A DNA stretch of 27,508 nucleotides, taken from a virus. Of the stretch, positions 5,625-12,679 are shown one piece after another. The stretch spans positions 1 to 27,508 of the IMG/VR virus record IMGVR_UViG_3300037133_000048; one strand, given 5' to 3'. The translations under genes were made by a program, and so were the position numbers. Within the stretch, counting starts at the first letter, position 1, and each line of letters starts with the position of its first letter. The notes beneath the pieces were generated by a model. It searched no databases. It was not told the origin of the DNA and worked only from the letters and a program-made list of their open reading frames with translations.

Positions 5625-6305
5625 ATGAACTTTGAAACTATACTCACGGCGGCGAAGAACAGCAAGCCATCGGCAGAACAGCTCGCGGAATGGGCGAAAC
5701 GACCCGCGTACATGAGCGATTCACCGGAACCTAAAAACGCCTTAACAGGCTGGGGTGGCCACACTTTGGACCCGGAGAACGTCCAGTTTGCCGCCGAATA
5801 CGCGGAACCCGGTTACACTAACCCCGAATCTGGCATCCTGTTTGCGAATTGGAATCAGTGCTCAAGGCGAGTTCAGGACTTGCTCGAAACCGCCGGGTAC
5901 TCACTGGAATGGGAGGATGAATGGACTACTTGCGGCGAATGTGGCAGGGCGCTGCAAATCTCGCCGGACAGCTATAGCTGGCTTCCCTCGTATGTACTCG
6001 TGGACGAGTGCAGTATCGTCTGTCACGACTGCGCGGACCCTGAAAGTTACCTCGAATCCATCGAAGATAACCCGCGCAAAGCTGTTACCCCGGACATTGA
6101 CCCGACCGAATACGGCTATGTCCTGCTAGATGACAGCTTCGAGAATGGCTTTTATCCCGGCCAGAACGATGACCCAGCGAAAATTTCAAAGGAATTGCAC
6201 GCCAAGGGCTATAAGCACCTGCTATTCAAAATCGACGGCAAGGGACAGTTTGATATATCGTTCTCTGTCTATCACAAGCCAGAGGAGGAGGATTCGTCCA
6301 GTTAA
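5625..6305 (+). CDS. Unknown acidic protein with central zinc-finger-like cysteines
   Basis: A 226-residue protein. Cysteines TTCGECGRAL and IVCHDCADP about 30 residues apart could form a zinc ribbon in the middle. The C-terminal 70 residues look like an independent alpha/beta segment (KISKELHAKGYKHLLFKID). It ends in Ser-Ser-Ser because its last two codons and stop lie in a palindrome copy (6296-6310). ATG 5625 is preferred because GGAAAGTGGG precedes it; the frame is open upstream but that part lies across the promoter. Confidence 0.7.
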   Translation: MNFETILTAAKNSKPSAEQLAEWAKRPAYMSDSPEPKNALTGWGGHTLDPENVQFAAEYAEPGYTNPESGILFANWNQCSRRVQDLLETAGYSLEWEDEWTTCGECGRALQISPDSYSWLPSYVLVDECSIVCHDCADPESYLESIEDNPRKAVTPDIDPTEYGYVLLDDSFENGFYPGQNDDPAKISKELHAKGYKHLLFKIDGKGQFDISFSVYHKPEEEDSSS

Positions 6306-6310
6306 TGGAC
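6296..6310. repeat. 15-bp palindrome, exact copy (orientation B, contains stop)
   Basis: GTCCAGTTAATGGAC. TCC-AGT-TAA ends the upstream protein. The TAATG start is not followed by a long frame. Confidence 0.9.
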
Positions 6311-6390
6311 ACCCGGCCAGCTCGGTTAGCTGGCTTACAGTAACGGGTATCAGTCGCGGATAGCGATGGCAAGATACCGGAAGGGGAATT

Positions 6391-6801
6391 ATGACGAAAC
6401 GAGTCTGCACACAAAAAGAAGCATCCGAGTTGCTTTCCAGCTTGAAGGAAAGCTATCAGGCGGCGAAGTTGACCAGTTTTGAGGCGTTCGCGGAGCGAGT
6501 CAACCCGCGCAACCTTGGGTACTCCCCGAAAATGACCGCGCTTGTCGGCGCAATTATCGGATTCGACTACGGCGTACGAGACAGCAAAGGCGGGAAACTG
6601 TCTAGCTTGTCCATTACCTCGGACGGCTACGTTATGGCGCGTAGCACGGCAAGTGACGGCGGAGGAGCTTTCCTTGGGTCCGCATCCGACCTGGAGCGCA
6701 ACCTTGCAGATTACCGCTTCACCCTGGCGGGCGAGAATGACGAGGATGCAGAGGAATTCGACAGGCTGTATAAACAGAACGTCCGCGACTGGCGGAAGTA
6801 G
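6391..6801 (+). CDS. Hypothetical protein
   Basis: A 136-residue protein with a helical N-terminal third (KEASELLSSLKESYQAAKL) and glycine-rich middle (DSKGGKLSSLS ... GGGAFLGSASDLERNL). It has no cysteine pairs, membrane segments or recognised family. AAGGGG precedes ATG 6391. It stands alone between a palindrome copy and the hexapeptide-repeat gene. Confidence 0.65.
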   Translation: MTKRVCTQKEASELLSSLKESYQAAKLTSFEAFAERVNPRNLGYSPKMTALVGAIIGFDYGVRDSKGGKLSSLSITSDGYVMARSTASDGGGAFLGSASDLERNLADYRFTLAGENDEDAEEFDRLYKQNVRDWRK

Positions 6802-6815
6802 TATTAACTGCTGTA

Positions 6816-6823
6816 TCGTACGA
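6816..6823. other. TCGTACGA palindrome
   Basis: TCGTACGA occurs here, at 4282-4289 and at 5341-5348, each in intergenic or gene-start sequence. It follows the partial palindrome match ATTAACTG at 6803-6810. Confidence 0.35.
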
Positions 6824-6846
6824 AACAAAATTGAAACGGAGGATTT

Positions 6847-7581
6847 ATGAGCGACACGAAAGTTCCGCAAAATGTTTTAGATTCCGTTTATGGCTCGGCG
6901 GAATCCGATTGGAAACAGCACTCTAACGGCGGCGGTTGGGTTTACAAAACCGCAAAAGTCGAACTGTCCGTTTATCTCCATCCAACGTCTATCGTGTACG
7001 ACAATGCGCGGGTGTACGACAATGCGCGGGTGGACGGCAATGCTCAGGTGTACGGCAATGCGCGGGTGGACGGCAATGCTCAGGTGTACGGCAATGCGCG
7101 GGTGTACGGCGATGCTTGGGTGTACGACAATGCGCGGGTGTACGGCAATGCGCGGGTGTACGGCGATGCTTGGGTGTACGACAATGCGCGGGTGTACGAC
7201 AATGCGCGGGTGGAAAGCGATGCTCAGGTGTACGACAATGCGCGGGTGTATGACAATGCTCAGGTGCACGGCAATGCTCAGGTGTACGGCGATGCTTGGG
7301 TGTACGGCGATGCTCAGGTGCACGGCAATGCGCGGGTGTACGGCGATGCTTGGGTTCAATCTCCGCTTCAAATTCAAGGTTCCCGCCATTTTGTAACGCT
7401 GTGCTCGATGGAACAAATCGCCATCGGATGCCATGTCCACGACTTTGATTATTGGAAAGAACATTTCAAGGCCATTGGACGCGCCGAAGGATACACAGTG
7501 GAAGAAGTGAAAGAATACCGCCACCACATCGGAGCTTGCCTTGCCTACGCCAAGTCAGTGAAAGCGAGGAAAACAAAATAG
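6847..7581 (+). CDS. Hexapeptide-repeat (left-handed beta-helix-like) protein
   Basis: A 244-residue protein. After about 49 residues come 20 tandem hexapeptides of the form V-[YDHE]-[GDS]-[ND]-A-[RQW] (about 50-169), each step placing Val and Ala where inward positions of a left-handed beta helix would be. A C-terminal domain of about 75 residues follows (YWKEHFKAIGRAEGYTVEEVKEY), a module seen after such repeats in other phage proteins. The cysteine/histidine stretch CSMEQIAIGCHVHDFDYW links the two. Function is unknown; a structural or binding role is inference. ACGGAGGATTT precedes ATG 6847. Confidence 0.82.
   Translation: MSDTKVPQNVLDSVYGSAESDWKQHSNGGGWVYKTAKVELSVYLHPTSIVYDNARVYDNARVDGNAQVYGNARVDGNAQVYGNARVYGDAWVYDNARVYGNARVYGDAWVYDNARVYDNARVESDAQVYDNARVYDNAQVHGNAQVYGDAWVYGDAQVHGNARVYGDAWVQSPLQIQGSRHFVTLCSMEQIAIGCHVHDFDYWKEHFKAIGRAEGYTVEEVKEYRHHIGACLAYAKSVKARKTK
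6994..7353 (+). repeat. Twenty 18-bp tandem repeats inside the hexapeptide gene
   Basis: Units such as GTGTACGACAATGCGCGG recur 20 times without indels. Only a few unit types (YDNAR, YGNAR, YGDAW, DGNAQ, HGNAQ and variants) are shuffled. Near-identity at DNA level points to recent slippage or recombination. Confidence 0.92.
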
Positions 7582-7657
7582 TCGAAACGGGCAACGCATC
7601 GCCCGTCTGTCCGGGGTTAGCCGTCCGGCGCTGAATGAGACAGGCTAGGAGAGAATC

Positions 7658-8011
7658 ATGTTCGACTTGGAAACCATCGTAGCAATGAATGCCAAGAAAC
7701 CCACGGCGCAACCGATTCCGGCCACACCACAAACCGCAACCTACCGGATTCACACTGAAAATGTGAATGGTCCTAGAATTTTGAAGATAGCCTCCGCCCG
7801 GTTTGAAGGGTTCACCGTGTTTTACGGAATCGGATACTACAAGGGTGAGCCGGAATTTTCCCTTGTTCTGGAAATCATTACCTCGGACCCTGCAAGCGTC
7901 TACTTGCTCGCGGAGGAAATCCGCAAAGCGAACGGGCAAGAGTCTGTCCTAGTCAATCGGATTGAATCCAGCACCGTATCGGTTGAGCGCGGCGGTTTGA
8001 TCTCGCTGTAG
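7658..8011 (+). CDS. Hypothetical protein
   Basis: A 117-residue protein. A proline/threonine-rich N-terminal linker (KKPTAQPIPATPQTA) leads into an alternating hydrophobic segment that reads as a small beta-rich domain (RILKIASARFEGFTVFYGIGYY). A helix (VYLLAEEIRKAN) follows. No family is recognised. AGGAGAGAATC precedes the ATG. Confidence 0.65.
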   Translation: MFDLETIVAMNAKKPTAQPIPATPQTATYRIHTENVNGPRILKIASARFEGFTVFYGIGYYKGEPEFSLVLEIITSDPASVYLLAEEIRKANGQESVLVNRIESSTVSVERGGLISL

Positions 8012-8072
8012 TGGCCCTCAACTAGGGGTAAACGTGCTAGTACAGAGCAGTTTGCCCCTACTAACTAATCAG

Positions 8073-8084
8073 TCACGGCGCAAC
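8073..8084. repeat. TCACGGCGCAAC intergenic motif, copy 2
   Basis: TCACGGCGCAAC is directly followed by AGGAGG and the start of gene 8099. Confidence 0.55.
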
Positions 8085-8098
8085 AGGAGGATAAGAAA

Positions 8099-8290
8099 AT
8101 GGAAACCGGAACCAGAGTAAGAGTCATTTGTGACAATGAAGGCGGCGGCGGGGATGAATGGGCTATCGACGAAGTTGGTACTGTCCGGGAATCAGATGAG
8201 GATGGGTACTGCGAAGTTGAACTGGACGAGCACGGAACCGAGACCTTCCAATTCGGAGAATATCAGCTCGAAGAGATCAACGAAAACTAG
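8099..8290 (+). CDS. Small acidic SH3/KOW-like protein
   Basis: A 63-residue, very acidic protein. Its pattern (GTRVRVICDN ... DEVGTVRESDEDGYCEVELDEHG ... FQFGEYQLEEI) resembles a single SH3-like beta barrel of the kind found in small phage proteins. The domain call is inference from pattern only. CAGGAGGATAAGAAA precedes the ATG. Confidence 0.6.
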   Translation: METGTRVRVICDNEGGGGDEWAIDEVGTVRESDEDGYCEVELDEHGTETFQFGEYQLEEINEN

Positions 8291-8301
8291 CAGAGTGGCC
8301 T

Positions 8302-8316
8302 GTCCATTAGTCGGAC
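8302..8316. repeat. 15-bp palindrome, diverged copy
   Basis: GTCCATTAGTCGGAC keeps GTCC/GGAC arms after the gene ending at 8290. Confidence 0.45.
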
Positions 8317-8367
8317 AGGTTAATGCGCGGCCCCGGTCACAAGCCCGAGGCACCGTATTCCGTGAAA

Positions 8368-8380
8368 CTCACGGCGCAAT
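8368..8380. repeat. CTCACGGCGCAAT intergenic motif, copy 3
   Basis: CTCACGGCGCAAT is directly followed by AGGAGG and the start of gene 8392. Confidence 0.55.
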
Positions 8381-8391
8381 AGGAGGATGAT

Positions 8392-8676
8392 ATGGATCAC
8401 ATGAATTTAGGCGCGGAAATACTGGCGGCATACTTGGAATCTGAAAATGTACACAGTGCGGTCGTGAATCCGTTTTTCCCCGGCCAGACTCATTATTTCA
8501 GCCTCAACACGAGGAAAGCAGCACTTGCCGCGTTTGCCCTATACACGATGGGGAACCCGCACGAGAGCCAATGGGAATCAGATTATGGCTCGCTGGTAAT
8601 GCAAACTATCAAAGGGCACCTGTGCGGAAACTGGCACGCGACGGCTCTTCCCTTAACTGGACAAGCTCATGCGTAA
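8392..8676 (+). CDS. Hypothetical protein
   Basis: A 94-residue protein, mostly helical with an alanine-rich segment (RKAALAAFALYTMG). No recognised domain. AGGAGGATGAT precedes ATG 8392. The last codons read across a partial palindrome (CTTAACTGGAC at 8651-8661), and the stop overlaps the next start (ATGCGTAA), so translation is likely coupled. Confidence 0.6.
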   Translation: MDHMNLGAEILAAYLESENVHSAVVNPFFPGQTHYFSLNTRKAALAAFALYTMGNPHESQWESDYGSLVMQTIKGHLCGNWHATALPLTGQAHA

Positions 8677-8854
8677 GCTCTGGGACAGCCCGAGCGATTC
8701 TCGCCAGCAAATGAAGCGGCAGCAAGCCAGCGGTTACAGGACAGGCGAAGCTCTCCGCGCCCACGTTGTGGCTCACGGCGGGGCAGTTTTAGACTCCTGT
8801 CCCGCGTGCCAGGAAATCCAACGGAAGATGACAGAAGCGAAAGGGACGCGATGA
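8669..8854 (+). CDS. Small CxxC protein
   Basis: A 61-residue basic protein with RTGEALRAHVVAHGGAV and a single CPAC pair near the C terminus, resembling half of a zinc finger together with the preceding histidines. It overlaps both neighbours by a few bases, so it is translationally coupled in a three-gene run. Function unknown. Confidence 0.55.
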   Translation: MRKLWDSPSDSRQQMKRQQASGYRTGEALRAHVVAHGGAVLDSCPACQEIQRKMTEAKGTR

Positions 8855-9306
8855 AACAGGTAAGCGTTCGACACTGGGGAAGCTGGCATCGTAAAATAGA
8901 CGCCATCCTTACAGTTGACGATGACGGGTACGGTGTGATCGACGACGTGGCGGTCGAGGCTTTCAGGCGCGGGCAGTGTCACGCGCTGGCTATTGCCCTG
9001 CACAAACTTACGGGCTGGACAATCAAGGGACTAGGGCGGCGCGATGAGCAAGACGCGCCGGACTCCCCGGCCCATTGCGTTGTCTATTGCCCGGCACTGC
9101 GAACTTACGTTGACATAGGCGGCAAGGTGTCTCGCGGGTATTACAACAAAAACAGGGGGTGGAAAGTCCTAAACCGCAATGTGGCTCCCCGGCAAGTGAG
9201 AAAGTTTCGTTTGTATTTGAAACCAAACGTCGAAGCCGCTATTCCGTTTGCTAAGAGTATTCTACGCGACCTGGGAGTAGAGTTTTCCACAGGCAATCGA
9301 AAATAA
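8851..9306 (+). CDS. Unknown protein with possible Cys-His-Asp active site
   Basis: A 151-residue protein. FRRGQCHALAIALHKLTGW places a cysteine before a helix, DSPAHCVVYCP offers a histidine at the start of a strand, and TYVDIGGKVS offers an aspartate. The order and spacing resemble papain-like or transglutaminase-like folds, where the helix Cys, strand His and following Asp form a triad. This is an inference from motif order; no family was confirmed. ATG 8851 overlaps the previous stop (ATGA). Confidence 0.6.
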   Translation: MKQVSVRHWGSWHRKIDAILTVDDDGYGVIDDVAVEAFRRGQCHALAIALHKLTGWTIKGLGRRDEQDAPDSPAHCVVYCPALRTYVDIGGKVSRGYYNKNRGWKVLNRNVAPRQVRKFRLYLKPNVEAAIPFAKSILRDLGVEFSTGNRK

Positions 9307-9309
9307 CCC

Positions 9310-9338
9310 TTGACACGATTTTCGAGTCGTGCAAATAT
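9310..9338 (+). promoter_or_regulatory. Promoter upstream of gene 9361
   Basis: TTGACA (9310-9315), a 17-bp spacer and AAATAT (9333-9338), located right after the preceding stop and before an ACGGAGGATTT ribosome site. Confidence 0.5.
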
Positions 9339-9360
9339 CAAAATGTTGAACGGAGGATTT

Positions 9361-9651
9361 ATGATCCGAATCTGTAGCTGGTGCGACAAATACATGGGGC
9401 AGAAGGAACCGCTCGACGACCTGTCAGTGACTCTCAGCGTCTGCCCCGAGTGCCTGGAAGACCTGGAGCCGAAGAACAACACGATCAGAGGCTTGCTGGT
9501 CGCCTTGCCCCTGAGTCTGGTATTGTGGGGCGTGATCTTCACCTGCACCACTCGCCCGCTCGTGGCCGTGGCCTTGGGCGTGGCGTTTGCTGCCGTTTGC
9601 GGGTGGATAGCGGGGAAGTCACGGCGAAGCCCGAAAGGAAAAACATGCTAA
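9361..9651 (+). CDS. Zinc-ribbon membrane protein
   Basis: A 96-residue protein. Residues 4-35 hold a two-pair zinc ribbon (CSWCDKY ... CPECLEDL). Two hydrophobic helices follow (GLLVALPLSLVLWGVIF and LVAVALGVAFAAVCGWIAG), then a basic tail. The topology suggests an inner-membrane hairpin with the zinc ribbon and tail in the cytoplasm. ATG 9361 follows ACGGAGGATTT. The stop overlaps the next start. Function is unknown; a small membrane-active early protein is possible. Confidence 0.72.
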   Translation: MIRICSWCDKYMGQKEPLDDLSVTLSVCPECLEDLEPKNNTIRGLLVALPLSLVLWGVIFTCTTRPLVAVALGVAFAAVCGWIAGKSRRSPKGKTC

Positions 9652-9797
9652 ACTTACTCAAAGAATTCTTCGGGGGTTGCGCACATCGCCGTATCTCGCG
9701 GCCCGTGACTCTGGACGAGGTAACATACTGCGCGTGTCTCGAATGCGGACGGCACTTGCTTGTTGAGAACTGGCGGATTGTAGCCAGAAAGAGCTAA
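9645..9797 (+). CDS. 50-residue zinc-binding microprotein
   Basis: MLNLLKEFFGGCAHRRISR is followed by YCACLECGRHL. The spacing C-x-H ... C-x-C-x2-CG suggests one bound zinc. The start ATG 9645 overlaps the preceding TAA with AAGGA upstream, so it is coupled to the membrane protein gene. Function unknown. Confidence 0.6.
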   Translation: MLNLLKEFFGGCAHRRISRPVTLDEVTYCACLECGRHLLVENWRIVARKS

Positions 9798-9799
9798 CC

Positions 9800-9997
9800 A
9801 TGAAACGGGTCGAGAACTTACGGGAGCGGCAGCGGGAAATGGCAGAGCGACACAAACAGGAGAAAACCATCCGGTTGCACACAGACACCCGGATGGTTTA
9901 TCCAAAATCGAAGCAGTGGCTTCAGAACCACTTTGTAGAGATTATAGAACGACTGATTGATGATCTCGGGCTGGACGTGCCGAGGCGGGAACACTAA
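9800..9997 (+). CDS. Small charged helical protein
   Basis: A 65-residue protein, with a highly charged helix (LRERQREMAERHKQEK) then an amphipathic helix (NHFVEIIERLIDDLGL). It starts two bases after the previous stop without a strong own ribosome site, so coupling is likely. Unknown function. Confidence 0.55.
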   Translation: MKRVENLRERQREMAERHKQEKTIRLHTDTRMVYPKSKQWLQNHFVEIIERLIDDLGLDVPRREH

Positions 9998-10000
9998 CAA

Positions 10001-10013
10001 CTCACGGCGTAAC
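10001..10013. repeat. CTCACGGCGTAAC intergenic motif, copy 4
   Basis: CTCACGGCGTAAC, two bases before the palindrome at 10016, the same tandem arrangement as 5353/5367. Confidence 0.6.
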
Positions 10014-10015
10014 GT

Positions 10016-10030
10016 GTCCGTTAACTGGAC
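10016..10030. repeat. 15-bp palindrome, one mismatch (orientation A)
   Basis: GTCCGTTAACTGGAC upstream of gene 10046. Confidence 0.8.
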
Positions 10031-10045
10031 AGAAAAGAGGAAGCA

Positions 10046-10345
10046 ATGGAACTATTTGATGCCTTGCGGGACATCGAAAAGCAGTATCCTGGTCTGGATG
10101 GCCTGGACTTGAGGAATGCTTTTGACACGGAAGTGGAATATGAAGCAGGGGCGCTAATCGGAAGAAATCCCTACGCTCGCGCCGTGGAAATCACTCACCG
10201 GAGAATGTGGGGTTGGTTGGAGCACGCAGAAGAATACCGCGTTGAACTAACCCTCAGCAGTCTTGCTCATTTCGTCGCTACACATCGAACTGCTTGTGTG
10301 TGGGCGGTTCTGGCAAGGAAATCTCTCGAACCAGTAAGCGAATAA
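10046..10345 (+). CDS. Hypothetical helical protein
   Basis: A 99-residue protein, predicted mostly helical, acidic in the first half (LFDALRDIEKQYPGLDGLDL) and aromatic-rich in the middle (RRMWGWLEHAEEYRVEL). No recognised family. AGAGGAAGCA precedes the ATG. A strong UUCG hairpin follows the stop. Confidence 0.6.
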   Translation: MELFDALRDIEKQYPGLDGLDLRNAFDTEVEYEAGALIGRNPYARAVEITHRRMWGWLEHAEEYRVELTLSSLAHFVATHRTACVWAVLARKSLEPVSE

Positions 10346-10348
10346 CGC

Positions 10349-10362
10349 CCCGCTTCGGCGGG
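10349..10362 (+). terminator. UUCG tetraloop hairpin after gene 10046
   Basis: CCCGC-TTCG-GCGGG begins three bases after the TAA. It is a very stable stem-loop but lacks a U tract, so it may protect an mRNA 3' end or attenuate rather than terminate fully. Confidence 0.45.
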
Positions 10363-10438
10363 TACGCTGCGAACCCAACTTCCGCGAAGTGCAGCGCGGG
10401 CAACGTGGAAACACGGCTAAGGGTTAAGGAGAACTAAC

Positions 10439-10657
10439 ATGGCAGACGCAGACATTTCCATCACAGGGATGAGAGGCTGCTACGAAATCAAGAGCCTGAC
10501 CGAAGAAGGCGCGGCCTGGATGTGGTCCAACATACCCGAGGCCAAGAGCGTAGGAGGCGGAGCAGTTGTCGCCTACATAGACAGCGCGATCTACGCGCGA
10601 GAGATTTTTGACGATGCCCGCGAGGAAGGACTGGATGTTGGGATATGCCTACTTTGA
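10439..10657 (+). CDS. Hypothetical protein
   Basis: A 72-residue protein. The layout (MRGCYEIKSLTEEGAAWMW ... AVVAYIDSAIYAREIFDDAREEG) suggests a small alpha/beta fold. No recognised family. AAGGAGAACTAAC precedes ATG 10439. Confidence 0.55.
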   Translation: MADADISITGMRGCYEIKSLTEEGAAWMWSNIPEAKSVGGGAVVAYIDSAIYAREIFDDAREEGLDVGICLL

Positions 10658-10675
10658 AAGATTTTCCCGCTGGGC

Positions 10676-10704
10676 TTGACAACAGTTTTCAAACGTGGTA
10701 GAAA
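10676..10704 (+). promoter_or_regulatory. Promoter overlapping the approach to a palindrome site
   Basis: TTGACA (10676-10681), 17-bp spacer and TAGAAA (10699-10704). The predicted transcript start falls at about 10711, inside the palindrome copy at 10710-10724, so a protein bound there would block this promoter, or the mRNA would begin with the hairpin. Confidence 0.55.
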
Positions 10705-10709
10705 AGAGA

Positions 10710-10724
10710 GTCCATTAACTGGAC
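10710..10724. repeat. 15-bp palindrome, exact copy (orientation A) at a transcript start
   Basis: GTCCATTAACTGGAC between the -10 element and the GGAGGATTT ribosome site of gene 10734. Confidence 0.9.
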
Positions 10725-10733
10725 GGAGGATTT

Positions 10734-10970
10734 ATGACTGATCTCGCGAGCAGAACCACCAGACTTCGGTTTGTAACAGCCTCAGAGGTCCGTGAGGGCG
10801 GTAAGCGGCGGCGGGTAGTGTGCGAAGCCCGCCCCGGCTATCTAATCGTCAAGGCATCAGGCCTACATTCGTGCTACACTATTGACTACGCATCCATCTG
10901 GTCGATGGCTGTCAAAATGGCGGTCGCCGCAGAGAAGGCGGAGAAATCCGCAAAGAAAGGGACCAAGTGA
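10734..10970 (+). CDS. Hypothetical basic protein
   Basis: A 78-residue protein with a beta-like N-terminal half (TRLRFVTASEVREGGKRRRVVC) and lysine/alanine-rich C-terminal helix (KMAVAAEKAEKSAKKGTK), suggesting nucleic-acid contact. Unknown family. GGAGGATTT precedes ATG 10734. Confidence 0.55.
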   Translation: MTDLASRTTRLRFVTASEVREGGKRRRVVCEARPGYLIVKASGLHSCYTIDYASIWSMAVKMAVAAEKAEKSAKKGTK

Positions 10971-11176
10971 GACACGTCATTGTAATTGAAACGCCGGATC
11001 GCAGCCGAAGCGGCGACGAGATACCCGAAAAACTCCAAGCCGCGCTGATCCGTGCTATCGAAATCGGCGTCACGGAAGCACACGACGTTTGCTTCGTTCA
11101 AGCCCGGTTCAACGTTGACTCGGCTATTGCCGCTGTCCGCGAAATGTACAACGTTCCCGAAGTGGGAGGGCTGTAA
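10967..11176 (+). CDS. Hypothetical protein (GTG start)
   Basis: A 69-residue protein with alternating strand/helix pattern (HVIVIETPDRS ... KLQAALIRAIEIGV ... AIAAVREMYNV). GTG 10967 overlaps the previous TGA by four bases. No recognised family. Confidence 0.55.
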   Translation: MRHVIVIETPDRSRSGDEIPEKLQAALIRAIEIGVTEAHDVCFVQARFNVDSAIAAVREMYNVPEVGGL

Positions 11177-11355
11177 TGTGGAACGACAATATCCCGATGC
11201 TCGCCGCCGTTGACGCTGTGCGCGCCGCGAAAGTCTGTACACGGGAAAAGGCGCGGGGTTTGCTTGAAGGACTGCACCGAGCCTTCAACGGCTTAACTGA
11301 AACAGAGAAAGTCAGTGTCAGGAAAACAGTCCAGTTAATGGACGGGAAGATATGA
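11176..11355 (+). CDS. 59-residue helical protein directly upstream of integrase
   Basis: ATG 11176 overlaps the previous TAA and the stop overlaps the integrase ATG, so the run is fully coupled. The protein (MWNDNIPMLAAVDAVRAAKV ...) is helical and mildly basic. Its C-terminal TVQLMDG is encoded by a palindrome copy. Its size and position would fit an excisionase or directionality factor, but no family feature supports that. Confidence 0.5.
   Translation: MWNDNIPMLAAVDAVRAAKVCTREKARGLLEGLHRAFNGLTETEKVSVRKTVQLMDGKI
11329..11343. repeat. 15-bp palindrome, exact copy (orientation B), 8 bp before integrase start
   Basis: GTCCAGTTAATGGAC lies inside the 3' end of gene 11176 and just upstream of the integrase ribosome site. 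Confidence 0.9.
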
Positions 11356-12464
11356 CCACTATCTTAAAACGAGGCAACGTGTATCACTTCGCCACAACCC
11401 GAGGTGGCTCTCGCTTGAGATGCAGCCTCGGAGTGTCCGACGCTGCCGCCGCCAAGCGACTGGCCAACCGCGTGGAGTTCGCCCTGGCCGACGGGCCGAA
11501 GTCTGAGGTTTGGGCCGAACTGAAACCCGCGTTACCTTCTGTCTCGTTCCGTACACTCACGGCGCGACTGAAGCTGCCGGGCGAGGTTCCGACCCTGCCT
11601 GAGTTCCAGAAGAGCTTTGAGGCTGACCTGACAAGGCGGCTGCGCCTCGGACAGATAGCTGAATCCACTGTCCGGCTCTATGTTCGCACATGCGACGTTT
11701 TCTTCGCCTGGCTGCTGAAGGCTGGCGCGTGGAGAATGGACGAAGTTTACGGCGCGGATGTCGCCGATTATCTGGCGGGGAGACGCACACAAATTCTCAA
11801 GCGGAACCCGGACAAGGGCGCGAGGGGCCTAGAGACAGAGAGCAAAATCTTGCGGGCAGTGTTCTCGTTCGCGGTCGAGTCCGGGGCTGTCTCCGTTTCA
11901 CCGATTAAGGAACTCTACAAATCTGAGGTGCCCGCCGACGAGCCTGAGCCTTTCACGACGGACGAACTCCGAAAAATGGACGAATCTGCTGAGGGCGAGA
12001 CCCGGTTGATCTACCTGCTGTTCCGATGGACAGGATTAAGGGTCTCGGACGTGGCCGCGCTCCCTTGGGGGGCCATTAACTTCGACAAGCGCACCTTGAC
12101 GTGGCTTACGCAGAAGCGCAAGAAACTCGTGTGTGTACCTTTGTCTACTGAACTCATGGCGGAGCTGGAAGAGTGTAGGGCGCGAGCGTATCACGGGTAT
12201 GCGGAGGAAAAGATTATCCCCGGCGCGACACGGGCGAGACTGTACACGACGATCAAAGCTCTCGGGGAGAAGGCCGAAATAAAAGATTGCCATCCACATA
12301 AGTTTCGTGCTACACTAGCGAGTGTTCTGTTATCTTCAGGAGCATCCTTGTTCGATGTCGCCTCTATACTAGGAGATACCTGCGCCGCCGTCGAAAAATA
12401 CTACGCGGCTTTCCTACCGAACCAACGGGATAGAATCAGAAACCTGCTGAACGAAAGAGACTAA
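11352..12464 (+). CDS. Tyrosine recombinase (integrase)
   Basis: A 370-residue protein. The N-terminal 80 residues include an AP2/arm-type segment (MTTILKRGNVYHFATTRGG). A SAM-like core-binding domain spans about 85-185 and the catalytic domain about 195-365. Catalytic residues are visible: Arg in TGLRVSDVAAL (about 230), Lys in TQKRKK (about 252), HPHKFRATLA with His and Arg (about 313-318) and the nucleophile Tyr in VEKYYAAF (about 350). It would cut and rejoin DNA at att sites. No attP core was recognised nearby. It is coupled to genes on both sides. Confidence 0.92.
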   Translation: MTTILKRGNVYHFATTRGGSRLRCSLGVSDAAAAKRLANRVEFALADGPKSEVWAELKPALPSVSFRTLTARLKLPGEVPTLPEFQKSFEADLTRRLRLGQIAESTVRLYVRTCDVFFAWLLKAGAWRMDEVYGADVADYLAGRRTQILKRNPDKGARGLETESKILRAVFSFAVESGAVSVSPIKELYKSEVPADEPEPFTTDELRKMDESAEGETRLIYLLFRWTGLRVSDVAALPWGAINFDKRTLTWLTQKRKKLVCVPLSTELMAELEECRARAYHGYAEEKIIPGATRARLYTTIKALGEKAEIKDCHPHKFRATLASVLLSSGASLFDVASILGDTCAAVEKYYAAFLPNQRDRIRNLLNERD

Positions 12465-12643
12465 TGAGCTTCGACAAAGACTACCCGAACCGCAAGGATA
12501 AACGCGAGCCTCTCCGGCGCAGCAAAGCATTTGATCGCTCGTGCCGAAATCACGGCTCGTGTCCTTGGTGCAGGGAGAACCGAAAGCATTCAACAGAGAA
12601 AAGGAAGTTAGCAGCCGAAGAAAACTTAAAGTTGTCCAGTTAA
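12464..12643 (+). CDS. 59-residue CPWC protein
   Basis: A basic microprotein with SCRNHGSCPWCRENRKH, a C-x5-C-x2-C cluster with histidine that could bind zinc. The start overlaps the integrase stop (TAATG). It ends in Leu-Ser-Ser because TCC-AGT-TAA comes from palindrome copy 12634-12648. Unknown function. Confidence 0.6.
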   Translation: MSFDKDYPNRKDKREPLRRSKAFDRSCRNHGSCPWCRENRKHSTEKRKLAAEENLKLSS

Positions 12644-12648
12644 TGGAC
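12634..12648. repeat. 15-bp palindrome, exact copy (orientation B, contains stop)
   Basis: GTCCAGTTAATGGAC. The TAATG that follows opens only a 16-codon frame (12643-12693). Confidence 0.9.
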
Positions 12649-12679
12649 GGAGGGATTGTGAGCAATAGGAGGGTCGCTG

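Noticed and set aside
6877-7527. Long antisense and alternate-frame repeats (HPRIAV, CTAMRG types)
   Set aside because: They are shadows of the 18-bp repeat array; only the V-Y-G-N-A-R frame has a ribosome site and a non-repeat C-terminal domain.
11352-12464. attP core next to the integrase
   Set aside because: No direct-repeat arm sites or a tRNA-matching core could be identified by eye around the gene.
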